A stretch of 64,000 nucleotides of DNA, from assembly GCA_902586125.1 (NCBI GenBank), contig CACIGI010000003.1:1-64000 (forward strand), given 5' to 3'. The translations under genes and the position numbers were made by a program. The notes under the pieces are model-generated. The model saw nothing but the letters and a program-made list of their open reading frames with translations. It was not told where the DNA came from and ran no database searches. Origin of the DNA: an uncultured Pelagibacteraceae bacterium. GTDB lineage: Bacteria > Pseudomonadota > Alphaproteobacteria > Pelagibacterales > Pelagibacteraceae. Positions within the stretch are counted from its first letter, which is position 1; every line of letters starts with the position of its first letter. Positions 36,450 to 45,848 of the stretch are shown here, one piece after another.

Positions 36450-37393
36450 TATAAATTATCTCCTACAACATTCCTTGTGTGCACCGTCACAACCACATTA
36501 TCTCTTAAATTCCTATCGGTATAATTTTTTATCTGTCTTGAAAATCCACTTAACTCTCTAGGGTTTTCGTTACTTCGATTAAATCTGAAAAATGGTTTCT
36601 CAGATCTAAAAGCAATTCTGATATCAATTGAACTTATTTTGTACAAATTTTCCCTTGACGCGTCTGAATTTAAATTAGGAACAGGAGTTAAAACTCTTCC
36701 ATCCTTATCTAGAGCAATAAATTCAATATCCTCAACATAATCTCTAATCAATTCTCCTCTGTAACACTCTGGGCAATCAAAATTCCATTCCCCCCCTCTT
36801 TCATTTAAAGGTTGTTGCCAACTACTTTTTGACTTATAAATTGCATACCTTAGATTTGTTGCATTTTGCGAATCACCATCAAATTCTGTTTTGGCGAAGT
36901 AAGTTACCCTATATCTTTTATAAGGTTGAACAAGATCATTTTGATTAAAATCATCATAAACAAAGTGAATTTTATCACAACAAGCATCTACTTGACCTGG
37001 AATTAAATTATTTTTTTCCTCAGGCGTATAATCATCAGGATTTTCTGGATCATGACCTAGTTTATCCTTTTCAATAATAATTGGATCATGACTTTCTAAA
37101 ATGCTATCCGTTCCAATGAGAAATGTTAAATTACTTTTTTTTGGAAATCCTTTTTCATTATTTCCCAGATAATATTTGTACCCTGCCATTCGAGCATCTC
37201 GGATTAATAATTCAATTATATCCCTCGAAGAGCGACTTACTTTAGCTTTTTCTAATACTTGGCTATAAGTATTATTTACGATTGAATAAGTAGTATAAAT
37301 TGCAGCCATCATAATTGATGATACTATTATTCCAATTAATATTTCAATTAATGTGAGGCCAGTATTTGTTTTAAAAATTTTGTTACTCATCAT
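36446..37393 (-). CDS. pilW: PilW-like minor pilin
   Basis: The 315-residue prepilin has the leader NTGLTLIEILIGIIVSSIMMAAIYTTY with Glu5 and the PilW-type stretch SRSSRDIIELLIRDARMAGYKYYLG. Cysteine pairs (DACCDKIHF, FDCPECYRG) occur in the globular domain. It is translationally coupled to the flanking minor pilin genes by four-base overlaps. Together with PilV, PilX and the FimT-like protein it would form the priming complex at the pilus tip. Confidence 0.92.
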   Translation of the reverse strand: MMSNKIFKTNTGLTLIEILIGIIVSSIMMAAIYTTYSIVNNTYSQVLEKAKVSRSSRDIIELLIRDARMAGYKYYLGNNEKGFPKKSNLTFLIGTDSILESHDPIIIEKDKLGHDPENPDDYTPEEKNNLIPGQVDACCDKIHFVYDDFNQNDLVQPYKRYRVTYFAKTEFDGDSQNATNLRYAIYKSKSSWQQPLNERGGEWNFDCPECYRGELIRDYVEDIEFIALDKDGRVLTPVPNLNSDASRENLYKISSIDIRIAFRSEKPFFRFNRSNENPRELSGFSRQIKNYTDRNLRDNVVVTVHTRNVVGDNLY

Positions 37394-38130
37394 TGATTTT
37401 GATCGTTTTGATTTTGATCTCCCTGTGCTGGATTTTCAGGATTAGGTGGCCATCTTCTTAATTTATAATCTGCCTGAAAATATACAAACTTTCTTTTCTT
37501 TCCATTATTTATCTTCATCTCAACTCTTCCAATATAAAGAGGGTCATCAGTAATAGACTCTAATATATTTGGACAGGTATCAGCCCACTTGCAGATCTCA
37601 AATATCGCTAATTTTTTTTGTTCTTGATTGCTTTGGCATTTTAAAAATCTATTTTCCCCAATAATAGAGTTCCATTTGTCCGTTTTATTTCTTATTGCAT
37701 CTGTCTTTTGTGTCTCATAAACATTTTCTGTCGTTTGAAGATTGTTTGATGTCGTAGAGGCTGCTGTTGCTTCACAATTAAATTTAGTTTGGGTAGTATC
37801 TGGACTCCAATGATTATCAGTGTCACTAAAATGTTCTACAAATGATGTTAATGATGTCCCATTGAGTGTAGCCTCATTGTACATTGGATTATACATAATA
37901 TCTTGATTATTTGAACTTTGTTGAAAAAATGTATTTCTACTTCCAATTACATCCTCGACTATCATCTCACTAAGATAGTTTGCTTTAGTTCGATCACCTG
38001 AACTATTAATTGATTGAACTGAAAAGTTTGTCATTTGCAAAATTGCAATAAATCCAACACCAACAACTGCTGTAGAAACAATCGCCTCTAATATGGAAAG
38101 TCCAGCAATCTTATCTTTCTTTTTAATCAT
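37390..38130 (-). CDS. pilV: PilV-like minor pilin
   Basis: I use the ATG at 38130 (MIKKKDKIAGLSILEAIVSTAVVG) rather than the track start at 38187. It gives a proper short prepilin leader and sits one base after the upstream gene's stop, whereas the longer form would overlap that gene by 56 bases. The leader, Glu5 (GLSILEA) and the following VGFIAILQM match PilV/GspI-type minor pilins. The 246-residue product has three cysteines in CEATA, KCQSN and CKWADTC regions and a Gln/Asn-rich tail. Confidence 0.88.
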   Translation of the reverse strand: MIKKKDKIAGLSILEAIVSTAVVGVGFIAILQMTNFSVQSINSSGDRTKANYLSEMIVEDVIGSRNTFFQQSSNNQDIMYNPMYNEATLNGTSLTSFVEHFSDTDNHWSPDTTQTKFNCEATAASTTSNNLQTTENVYETQKTDAIRNKTDKWNSIIGENRFLKCQSNQEQKKLAIFEICKWADTCPNILESITDDPLYIGRVEMKINNGKKRKFVYFQADYKLRRWPPNPENPAQGDQNQNDQNQ

Positions 38131-38131
38131 A

Positions 38132-38920
38132 CTATTGTTTGACCCATCCTTGACCTTGTCTCCATTTTTCAAGGTTGATGTTCCCAAACCTTGTCCAATT
38201 TATTGCATATGTGTAAACTGGATTATTGGCGTCTTCCTCAGAAGGAGGTATTTCACAGACTGCTTCTGTCGTTCTTTTACAAAGAAATAAAACATTATCT
38301 GGCGCCTCTCCTAACATATTAACTTCGTTTTGATCACCCTCTTGTTGTCCCATTCCAGGATTACCTTCTTCTCCCGTTCCATCTCCACATTCATCTCCAC
38401 CCATACATCCACCAGCACTAAACCATCTTTCGTTTTTACTAAAACAAATCGCTCCAACATTACCTACCCAAGTTGTTGCAAGATTATCGATTTCAATTTG
38501 CCTAACTTCAATATTGTTTGCGCCTTGACTGGGGTCGTCATCCCAATAATTATTATCTGCAATATTACATCTATCTGGGGGTTCTGGGTTTCCTTCAGTA
38601 GCCGCCGGCCACCAACTACTATCACCATCATTTAACAAACTTCCTAATGTATCTGGTTTCATTCCTTTAGATGTTACTATCAAATTTCCTGCTGTTTCCT
38701 CTATATGAACCTGTACAAATGCATATTGACCTCTTTGAACTTGAGCATTAATCCCTTCCATCAAGGATTTAATTTTAACAACAGAGCTTCTAACTTCTCT
38801 CTCTACTCGCCATTTAGAAAATTCTGGGTAGCCTAATCCTGAAATTACTCCAATAATTACCAGGACAATAATTAATTCAAGTATATTGAAACCTTTAATT
38901 TTCTCGTCCTGCACTCGCAT
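38132..38920 (-). CDS. FimT/GspH-like minor pilin with acidic Gly-rich insert
   Basis: The 262-residue prepilin begins MRVQDEKIKGFNILELIIVLVIIGVISGLGYPEF with Glu5. The sequence after the helix (WRVEREVRSSVVKIKSLMEGINAQVQ) resembles FimT/GspH. An unusual loop near residues 170-205 is rich in Gly, Asp, Glu and Asn (GGDECGDGTGEEGNPGMG) and looks flexible and perhaps metal-binding. It overlaps the pilT end by 26 bases and heads the minor pilin series. Confidence 0.88.
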   Translation of the reverse strand: MRVQDEKIKGFNILELIIVLVIIGVISGLGYPEFSKWRVEREVRSSVVKIKSLMEGINAQVQRGQYAFVQVHIEETAGNLIVTSKGMKPDTLGSLLNDGDSSWWPAATEGNPEPPDRCNIADNNYWDDDPSQGANNIEVRQIEIDNLATTWVGNVGAICFSKNERWFSAGGCMGGDECGDGTGEEGNPGMGQQEGDQNEVNMLGEAPDNVLFLCKRTTEAVCEIPPSEEDANNPVYTYAINWTRFGNINLEKWRQGQGWVKQ

Positions 38921-39908
38921 CTATTTTTCCTGCTTTTACTAATTCTTCTAAAGATTTAGTCATAGTAATCATACCATCTTTTACAGCAGTTTGCATGATG
39001 CTTGGTATTTGATGAATTTTAGATTCCCTTATCAAGTTTTGAATTGGAGGTGTACACTTCATCACTTCGAAAGCACCACAACGGCCTTGACCATCTTTAG
39101 TTTTAAGAAGTCTTTGAGTTACTACCATTTTTAGAGAAGTAGAAATCTGTGCTCGGATCTGAGCTTGTTGTTCTGGTGGAAATACGTCAATTATTCTATT
39201 TATTGTGCTTGGTGCCCCACTTGTGTGCAAAGTTCCAAACACTAAGTGACCAGTTTCTGCAGCTGTTAATGCAAGTGAGACTGTTTCTAAATCTCTCATC
39301 TCTCCAACTAATATCACATCGGGGTCTTCTCGAAGAGCTGCTTTAAGGGCTGTTGCGAACGTTTGGGTTTGTTTTCCAACCTCTCTATGTGAGACAATAC
39401 TCTTTAAATCTTTGTGAATAAATTCCACTGGGTCTTCAACTGTTATGATGTTTGAGGTTCTTGTTTTATTTATTTCATTTACAATTGCAGCCAGAGTTGT
39501 GGACTTTCCTGATCCTGTCGGACCAGTTACCAAAACTAAACCTTTGTGCATATCAACAATATCATAGAGCACTTGGGGTAAATCAAATTGATCCATAGAG
39601 GGTATTACACTTTCAACTCTTCTTAAAACTGCAGCAGGTCCATGAATAGTTTTATAAAAATTCGCTCTAAACCTTAGTCCACTTAAAGTAACAGATGAGT
39701 CTAATTCATGAGTATCCTGAAATCTTTTCATTTCAATTTCATTGCAATTTGTTGATATTAAATCTTGCAGGTCTTGAGCTTTTACTACAACTTCTTGAAT
39801 TTTATGAATCTCTCCAGTTTGACGATAAGCTAATGGCCAGCCACTTCTAATATGAAAGTCTGAAATTTTTTTGTTATTTTTTGCTAATTCTTCTAATTTT
39901 TCAAACAT
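38895..39908 (-). CDS. pilT: Type IV pilus retraction ATPase PilT
   Basis: The 337-residue ATPase has the PilT N-terminal domain, Walker A GPTGSGKSTTLAAIV at about 127, Asp box (TVEDPVEFIH), Walker B (PDVILVGEMRDLET) and His box (GHLVFGTLHTSGA). The PilT-specific helix IQNLIRESKIHQI corresponds to the AIRNLIRE motif needed for retraction. Its presence implies that these pili retract. No pilU gene is in the window. It overlaps the minor-pilin series downstream and is probably the first gene of that operon. Confidence 0.97.
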   Translation of the reverse strand: MFEKLEELAKNNKKISDFHIRSGWPLAYRQTGEIHKIQEVVVKAQDLQDLISTNCNEIEMKRFQDTHELDSSVTLSGLRFRANFYKTIHGPAAVLRRVESVIPSMDQFDLPQVLYDIVDMHKGLVLVTGPTGSGKSTTLAAIVNEINKTRTSNIITVEDPVEFIHKDLKSIVSHREVGKQTQTFATALKAALREDPDVILVGEMRDLETVSLALTAAETGHLVFGTLHTSGAPSTINRIIDVFPPEQQAQIRAQISTSLKMVVTQRLLKTKDGQGRCGAFEVMKCTPPIQNLIRESKIHQIPSIMQTAVKDGMITMTKSLEELVKAGKIDASAGREN

Positions 39909-39980
39909 ACTAAATTTTATATATAATTTTAAAAAAAAACAATATCTAGTTATACGATAGCGACCAAAATAGGTAATTAT

Positions 39981-40322
39981 CTAGTATAGAAAGTAATATA
40001 ATATCCATACAATTAAGGAATATTCAAAAAAGTTTTTTGAAAAGATTAATTGTTTTTCGGTAAATTTTGAACTTAAAAATTTACTAAAGAACATAAATCC
40101 TAGGTGGACAATAAAGACTGACATAATAACACCAATTAAAGTAGGCTTTATAGAAAAATTTTTATATCCAAAATAAATTGCTGCTAAAAAAGTCAACCAG
40201 GAGACTTTTGAAATAAATATTTTAAAAATTAAACCTGTTTTTTTACTAAAAATCGATTGTGTTTTTATTAGAGAATAAGACCAAGTAAGACCAATTAAAA
40301 AACTTATATACTTTAAAATCAT
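39981..40322 (-). CDS. Small multi-pass membrane protein, function unknown
   Basis: The 113-residue protein has four likely membrane helices (about 3-20, 40-52, 58-82 and 93-112) joined by short basic loops. I recognise no family. Its start overlaps the msrB stop by four bases (ATGA), so it is translationally coupled to msrB. Confidence 0.7.
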   Translation of the reverse strand: MILKYISFLIGLTWSYSLIKTQSIFSKKTGLIFKIFISKVSWLTFLAAIYFGYKNFSIKPTLIGVIMSVFIVHLGFMFFSKFLSSKFTEKQLIFSKNFFEYSLIVWILYYFLY

Positions 40323-40693
40323 CTCTTGTCTTTTTCATGAAAAACTAAACAAACTCCATTGTTGCAGTATCTTTTGCCTGTCGGTTGTGGACCATCATCA
40401 AAAATATGACCATGATGAGCATTACATTTTTTACAATGATACTCTGTTCTAGCATAACCTATTAGGTAATCAGTTTTAGTCTCAAAGACATCTGGTAAAG
40501 ATTGAAAAAATGAAGGCCAACCCGACCCACTTTCATATTTTGCTTTTGAATCAAATAATTTTATTCCACAATTAGCACAATGATAACTCCCCTCTCGCTT
40601 CTCATTATTCAATTCACTACTACCAGCACGCTCTGTGCCATCCTCAAACATTATTAATTTTTGTTCAGCAGTAAGATTAGGATTCTTTATCAT
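40319..40693 (-). CDS. msrB: Peptide methionine-R-sulfoxide reductase MsrB
   Basis: The 124-residue enzyme has the MsrB zinc pairs (CANC, CKKC), the substrate-binding SGSGWPSF and the catalytic cysteine in GKRYCNNGVC. It repairs R-form methionine sulfoxide using thioredoxin. An extra cysteine four residues after the catalytic one is not in the usual pattern and could act as a resolving cysteine. It overlaps both neighbours by four bases, with the HDAC-family gene upstream and a small membrane protein downstream. Confidence 0.96.
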   Translation of the reverse strand: MIKNPNLTAEQKLIMFEDGTERAGSSELNNEKREGSYHCANCGIKLFDSKAKYESGSGWPSFFQSLPDVFETKTDYLIGYARTEYHCKKCNAHHGHIFDDGPQPTGKRYCNNGVCLVFHEKDKR

Positions 40694-41586
40694 TTTAGAA
40701 GTTTAGCACAAGATTGATGTAAAATAGAATGTAATTCAACAAGTTTATCAAAATCTTTATTGTAACCACCACCTAGAACACCACACAAAGGTATACCTTG
40801 TGAAAAAAAATTTTGAGTTACCATTTCATCTCTTTTTTTAATTCCCTCATCTGAAATTTTTAATTTACCTAATCGGTCATTGTGATGGATATCAACTCCG
40901 GCAACATAAAAAACAAAATCAAAATTTTCTTCGTTAAATTGATTTAAATAAAAATCAAGTATCTTTATATATTGATCATCCTTCATATTATCATCAAGCT
41001 CAACATCAAGATCACTGATTGATTTTTTTGCTGGATAATTTGATTTTGAATGCATACTAAATGTAAATACATTTTTGTTATTTGCAAAAATATCTGCATT
41101 ACCATTTCCTTGATGGACATCTAAATCAACAATTAAAATTCTACCAGCTAAACCACGATCCAATAAGTATTGAGCCGCAACCGCCACATCATTGAATACA
41201 CAATAACCTGCACCCCCATCAAAATTAGCGTGATGACTGCCACCTGCAGTATTACATGCAACACCATTTTTTATTGCAAGCTTTGTGGCTAAAACTGTTC
41301 CACCAGTTGCAACTAATGACCTTTGAATAACACTATCAACTAATGGAAATCCAATTTTCTTAATTGTATTTTGATCTAATGTTTTATTTTTAACGTCCTT
41401 AATGTATTTTTCTGAATGAACTCTTTTTAAAGTATCCTCAGAGCATGCATAAGGTTTATGAAATTTTCTAATTATCTTTTTATCAATTAAATATTTTGCA
41501 AGTTCTCCAAATTTATTTATAGGGAATTTATGATCATCACCGATTTTTGCAAAATAATCCTCATGATTAACGACTGATAAATCCAT
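40690..41586 (-). CDS. Histone deacetylase-family amidohydrolase
   Basis: The 298-residue protein carries the family's metal and catalytic motifs: SHHANFDGGAGYCVFND (His-His pair), VDLDVHQGNGNADIF (Asp/His zinc ligands) and VAGVDIHHNDRLG near the C-terminus. Bacterial members deacetylate acetylpolyamines, acetoin-related substrates or other small acyl amides. The substrate here cannot be named. It is the second gene of a short coupled run with msrB. Confidence 0.93.
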   Translation of the reverse strand: MDLSVVNHEDYFAKIGDDHKFPINKFGELAKYLIDKKIIRKFHKPYACSEDTLKRVHSEKYIKDVKNKTLDQNTIKKIGFPLVDSVIQRSLVATGGTVLATKLAIKNGVACNTAGGSHHANFDGGAGYCVFNDVAVAAQYLLDRGLAGRILIVDLDVHQGNGNADIFANNKNVFTFSMHSKSNYPAKKSISDLDVELDDNMKDDQYIKILDFYLNQFNEENFDFVFYVAGVDIHHNDRLGKLKISDEGIKKRDEMVTQNFFSQGIPLCGVLGGGYNKDFDKLVELHSILHQSCAKLLK

Positions 41587-41588
41587 AA

Positions 41589-42539
41589 TTATTCGATTAC
41601 GCGAATTGGCTTACCGCCTACACAGGCTTCCAGTGACTCAATCATTTGATTATAATAGACATTATAATTTTCTGCAGTCACATATCCTAAGTGAGGTGTT
41701 AACAAAGCATTAGGTAAAAATCTTAGTTTATTATTCTCTGGTAAAGGTTCTTTCTCATAAACATCAAGTCCTGCACCTGCAATTACATTTGTAGATAAAG
41801 CAATGATCAAATCGTCTTCATTAATTATTGGACCTCTTGAGGTGTTGATCAAAAAAGCAGTTTTTTTCATTTTATCTAGTTCTTTCAAAGTAATACAATC
41901 TTTATATCTTTTACCGCCTTGAACATGAATTGATAAGAAATCAGAATTTTTAATTAAATCTTCCTTAGTGCAAGGCAAAACATCAAGCTCTTTACATTTA
42001 TCAAGATTGAGATTTTCACTCCAAGCCATCACCTCCATACCAAAAGCTTTCCCTATTTTTGCAACTTGAGAACCTACTTTTCCAAGACCAATTAATCCTA
42101 GTATTTTTCCCTTAAGCTCAACACCAACTGTGGTCTGCCAATAACCTTGGTACATATTATCAATTTCCTCTTTAATGTTTCTAGCTAAACCAAGAATTAA
42201 TGTCCAAGTTAACTCTGGAGTTGGGTTTAAATTACTTTCAGTTCCACTAACTATAATCTTTCTATTTTTTGTAGCATCCAAGTCTATTGATTTGTTTCTC
42301 AAGCCACTGGTGATTATAAATTTCAGCTTAGACAAATTTTCTATAATATTTTTTGTAATAGGGGTTCGTTCTCTCATGACTAATAATGCCTCAAAATCAG
42401 CTAATTTGTCTATGACATCAGCCTCATCTTCAAATGGCTCACTAAAAATTTTTATCTCATATTTTCCTGCAAGTTTTTCAAGATCTAAAAATTGTTGAGA
42501 AACATTTTGATAATCATCTAATATTGCAACCTTAAGCAT
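41589..42539 (-). CDS. D-isomer-specific 2-hydroxyacid dehydrogenase
   Basis: The 316-residue enzyme has the Rossmann motif GLIGLGKVGSQVA, the conserved NTSRGPIINEDDL and the catalytic histidine in LLTPHLGYVT. The family oxidises or reduces 2-hydroxy/2-keto acids with NAD(P), for example phosphoglycerate, glyoxylate or lactate; the substrate is not evident. It overlaps the end of the EamA transporter gene by eight bases and is followed three bases later by the HDAC-family gene. Confidence 0.93.
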   Translation of the reverse strand: MLKVAILDDYQNVSQQFLDLEKLAGKYEIKIFSEPFEDEADVIDKLADFEALLVMRERTPITKNIIENLSKLKFIITSGLRNKSIDLDATKNRKIIVSGTESNLNPTPELTWTLILGLARNIKEEIDNMYQGYWQTTVGVELKGKILGLIGLGKVGSQVAKIGKAFGMEVMAWSENLNLDKCKELDVLPCTKEDLIKNSDFLSIHVQGGKRYKDCITLKELDKMKKTAFLINTSRGPIINEDDLIIALSTNVIAGAGLDVYEKEPLPENNKLRFLPNALLTPHLGYVTAENYNVYYNQMIESLEACVGGKPIRVIE

Positions 42540-43425
42540 TTTTAATCTCCTTATTGGATAAAAATAAACCTAATATAATTAAAATTGCTCCAATCAAGTG
42601 AAAAAATTGGAATTGTTCATTATAAAAGAATATCGCCATCAAAGTGCTAAATAATGGTATTAAAGATAAAAATATTCCAGCTCGATTTGCCCCAATGATT
42701 GAAACAGCGCCAGCCCAACAATAGTAAGAGCCAATACTTGGAAATATTGCAACATAAGCTAAAATATAAAAAAAATTACTACTCATCTCAATAATTTTGC
42801 CTTGTGTCATATCTAAAATAAATAGAGGTAAAAGAAAAATTAATCCAAATGTGCAAATTATATGGACAAGAGCAAGTAAAGATACTTCAAAGGTTCTTTT
42901 TCTCAAATATGCAGAATATATTCCCCAAGCAATGATTGCTCCTACCATAAATAAATCGCCTTTGTTAAAATTTAAGGTAAGTAAAATATTTAGATCAAGT
43001 TTAGTAATAATAGCTAAAATTCCTAAAACTGAAATGACTAATCCAGATATTTGAAAAATATTTGTTTTTTCAATTTTTAATAAAAAACAAACTAAAATTA
43101 TTGTTACAGGTATTGCGGTATTAAAAAGTGATGCATTAATTACTTGAGTGTAATTTAAAGCGTTATAAGTAAAAGAAGTAAATATACATACACTAGTAGA
43201 ACCTAGAATAAGAAATAATAATAAATTTTCTTTAATTTGATATTTTAATTTTAATATCTCTTTATAGGTGAAGGGAAGTAATATTATCCATACTAAGCAC
43301 CACCTTAAAAATGCGAGTGAGTTGGGAGGTATATTTTCTAAATAAGCAAGCTTTGCTAATGTAAAGTTTCCTGCCCAAAATAATGTTGCACATACTAGCA
43401 TTATGTATGCCTTAGTATTTTGCAT
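42532..43425 (-). CDS. EamA/DMT-family transporter
   Basis: The 297-residue protein has ten predicted membrane helices in two repeated halves. Typical EamA sequences are LFWAGNFTLAKLA near the start and IGAILIILGLFLS at the end. Members export amino acids, nucleosides or other metabolites; the substrate is unknown. It lies five bases after the DadA-like oxidase gene and overlaps the dehydrogenase gene, suggesting an amino-acid or hydroxy-acid catabolic unit. Confidence 0.92.
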   Translation of the reverse strand: MQNTKAYIMLVCATLFWAGNFTLAKLAYLENIPPNSLAFLRWCLVWIILLPFTYKEILKLKYQIKENLLLFLILGSTSVCIFTSFTYNALNYTQVINASLFNTAIPVTIILVCFLLKIEKTNIFQISGLVISVLGILAIITKLDLNILLTLNFNKGDLFMVGAIIAWGIYSAYLRKRTFEVSLLALVHIICTFGLIFLLPLFILDMTQGKIIEMSSNFFYILAYVAIFPSIGSYYCWAGAVSIIGANRAGIFLSLIPLFSTLMAIFFYNEQFQFFHLIGAILIILGLFLSNKEIKNA

Positions 43426-43429
43426 TTGA

Positions 43430-44671
43430 TTAACTAAATCTTACTGAGCTATAAGGATCTAAATTAAGATTTGTGTTTTCTTTAGCTATCATTCCAGAAA
43501 CAATCTTTCCAGAAATTGGACCTAATGTCCATCCTAAATGATGATGACCAAAACAATAAAATACATTTTTATAATTCTTTGATGGCCCCATCACAGGTAA
43601 AAAATCAGGAAGTGTAGGTCTAAAACCTAACCATTCATCTTCATGTTCTGGGAGATCACCTAACATATACTTAGCATTACTAATTAAATTTTTAATTCTA
43701 GATTTTGAGAGTGGATTATCTAATCCACCAAACTCTACAGTACCAACTACTCTTAATCCTTGTTCCATAGGGGTAATACCAAATCCTCTATTAGAAAAAA
43801 TAACAGGTCTACTTAAAAGATGATCACAATCTTTAAAATGAACATGGTAACCTCTTTCAGTATCAAGCGGAATTCGCTCACCTAAATTATCTGTTAATTT
43901 TTTTGAGAAAGCTCCACAAGCAATGACAATCTTATCAAAAATATATCTTTCGCCATCAGTTACAAAAACTGGTTTTTCTGTATCAAATTCAATATCATTA
44001 ATATTTTTCTTTTCAAACTTTCCACCTTTTTTTAAAAATAATTCAAATAATTTAAGTAAGATTTTTTTGGGGTTACGAGCATGCCTTGCGTAAGGGTAAT
44101 AAACTCCCGCATGGTAGAAAGGTTTTATATTTGGTTCCAGATCATGGATTTCAGATTTATTTAATAGTTGTTGTTTTACTCCAAGTTCATCTCTTACATT
44201 AATTTCTAATTCTCTACTCTTTAAATCTTTATCATTCCAAATGTAGAGAATACCTTTATTTTCGACAAGACCATCTAAATTAATTTCATCAAAAAGCTCA
44301 TCATATGCAGGTAATGCTAAATCTAAAATTTGATGCATATTTCTAGCGGTATGCATCATTTTATTTTTAGTTGTATTCAAAATAAATTTGAAAAACCAGG
44401 GTAACATTTTTGGCACATAGTTCCATTTTAGAGCTAGTGGGCCTGTTGAACTCAATAACATCGCAGGCACATCTGCAAGAACATCAGTTCTATTCAATGA
44501 TAATGAAGCGTAAGGGGAAAAGTGACCTGCATTTCCGTATGATGCTGCTGGGCTGCCAGGATTATCTCTATCAAAAATAGTAACCCTAAAACCTTTTTTT
44601 TGAAGAAATAAAGCATTGGATACTCCTTGAATACCTGAGCCAACTATTCCGACATGCAAATTTTTACTCAT
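43430..44671 (-). CDS. FAD-dependent D-amino acid dehydrogenase-like oxidoreductase
   Basis: The 413-residue enzyme is a DAO-superfamily protein with an N-terminal dinucleotide fold (VGIVGSGIQGVSNALFLQKKGFRV), the DadA-like RDNPGSPAASYGNAGHFSP and a C-terminal FGHHHLGWTLGPISGK. It probably oxidatively deaminates a D-amino acid or an N-methylated or hydroxyproline-type substrate and passes electrons to the respiratory chain. It is the first gene of the run that includes the EamA transporter and the hydroxyacid dehydrogenase. Confidence 0.9.
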   Translation of the reverse strand: MSKNLHVGIVGSGIQGVSNALFLQKKGFRVTIFDRDNPGSPAASYGNAGHFSPYASLSLNRTDVLADVPAMLLSSTGPLALKWNYVPKMLPWFFKFILNTTKNKMMHTARNMHQILDLALPAYDELFDEINLDGLVENKGILYIWNDKDLKSRELEINVRDELGVKQQLLNKSEIHDLEPNIKPFYHAGVYYPYARHARNPKKILLKLFELFLKKGGKFEKKNINDIEFDTEKPVFVTDGERYIFDKIVIACGAFSKKLTDNLGERIPLDTERGYHVHFKDCDHLLSRPVIFSNRGFGITPMEQGLRVVGTVEFGGLDNPLSKSRIKNLISNAKYMLGDLPEHEDEWLGFRPTLPDFLPVMGPSKNYKNVFYCFGHHHLGWTLGPISGKIVSGMIAKENTNLNLDPYSSVRFS

Positions 44672-44720
44672 AAAAATATATACAATCTATCTGTCAAATA
44701 AGTTAAGCGACAAATTATAC

Positions 44721-45848
44721 TTAGGCAATCATTTGTTGATTGTGAACTCTAGCGCTCATGACAATTCCAAAACCAATCATAGTTGCTAACATTGAAGATC
44801 CGCCATAAGACATAATTGGTAAAGGAGAGCCAACTATAGGTAGTAAACCTAAAACCATACTCATATTTATGGTAATAAACACAAAGATTGCTGCACCAAA
44901 GCTATAACAGAAAATCTTTGCAAAATAACTTCTTGAACTAGCTCCGATTGCGACAATTCGATAAATAATAATCGCATAAATTACTAAAAGTATTGCAGAG
45001 CCAATAAATCCAAATTCTTCGGAAAAAAGTGTGAAAATAAAATCTGTATGTTTTTCGGGTAAAAATTCAAGATAACTTTGAGTTCCTTTTAAAAAACCTT
45101 TACCAAATATACCTCCAGATCCAACAGCTATTTTAGATTGAATAATTTGGTAACCAGCACCCAGAGGATCCTTGTCAGGATTTAGAAATGTTAACACTCT
45201 TAATTTTTGATAGGGTTTCAGGAAAGCTATGACAAAAGGTAAGGAAATTATAAATCCCAAAATAGTATAAATGAAATACTTATAATTTATTCCAGCAAAC
45301 CATAATACAGCAATGCCACTGATGGCAATTAAGACAGCTGTTCCAAGATCAGGTTGTACAATCACTAATCCCATTGGTAACAAAATAATTATCAAAGAAG
45401 TCAGAATTGTATAAATTGAATTAACATTTTCTAACTTCATTCGATGAAAAAATTTAGCCAAACAAACAATGATAAATATTTTCATTAATTCTGAGGGCTG
45501 TAAATTTATAAAGTATAAATTAATCCATCTTTGAGACCCTGATGAGGTAATTCCAAATAAATAGGTCCCAACCAATAAACCTATAACTACAACATAAACC
45601 AAATAACCAATTGAAAACCAGTATTTGATATTGATAAATGACATTACTAGCATCATCAAAGTAAAAACTGCTAATTTAATAAAATGACTTTTAGTGTGAA
45701 ACTTAACTTCCCCGCCGTCTGTAGAATACATGGTTGCTAAACTAATAAAACCAAGTATCAATATACAAACCAACAATATATAATCAAAGTTTCTAAACTT
45801 TTGAAAAAAACCCAGTCTATTTGTTGTTAATCTTGTATGTTGATACAT
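44721..45848 (-). CDS. rodA: Rod-shape peptidoglycan glycosyltransferase RodA
   Basis: The 375-residue SEDS-family protein has about ten helices and the conserved stretches QPDLGTAVLI, the large periplasmic loop with GSGGIFGKGFLKGTQSYLEFLPEKHTDFIF (quoted in part), and PIMSYGGSSMLATMIGFG. It polymerises glycan strands with PBP2 for cylindrical growth. It lies directly after mrdA (one-base spacing) and ends the mreB-mreC-mreD-mrdA-rodA operon. Confidence 0.97.
   Translation of the reverse strand: MYQHTRLTTNRLGFFQKFRNFDYILLVCILILGFISLATMYSTDGGEVKFHTKSHFIKLAVFTLMMLVMSFINIKYWFSIGYLVYVVVIGLLVGTYLFGITSSGSQRWINLYFINLQPSELMKIFIIVCLAKFFHRMKLENVNSIYTILTSLIIILLPMGLVIVQPDLGTAVLIAISGIAVLWFAGINYKYFIYTILGFIISLPFVIAFLKPYQKLRVLTFLNPDKDPLGAGYQIIQSKIAVGSGGIFGKGFLKGTQSYLEFLPEKHTDFIFTLFSEEFGFIGSAILLVIYAIIIYRIVAIGASSRSYFAKIFCYSFGAAIFVFITINMSMVLGLLPIVGSPLPIMSYGGSSMLATMIGFGIVMSARVHNQQMIA

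Noticed and set aside
38131-38187. Longer start for the PilV-like gene
   Set aside because: It overlaps the upstream pilin gene by 56 bases and adds a leader that is too long; the ATG at 38130 fits prepilin leaders.
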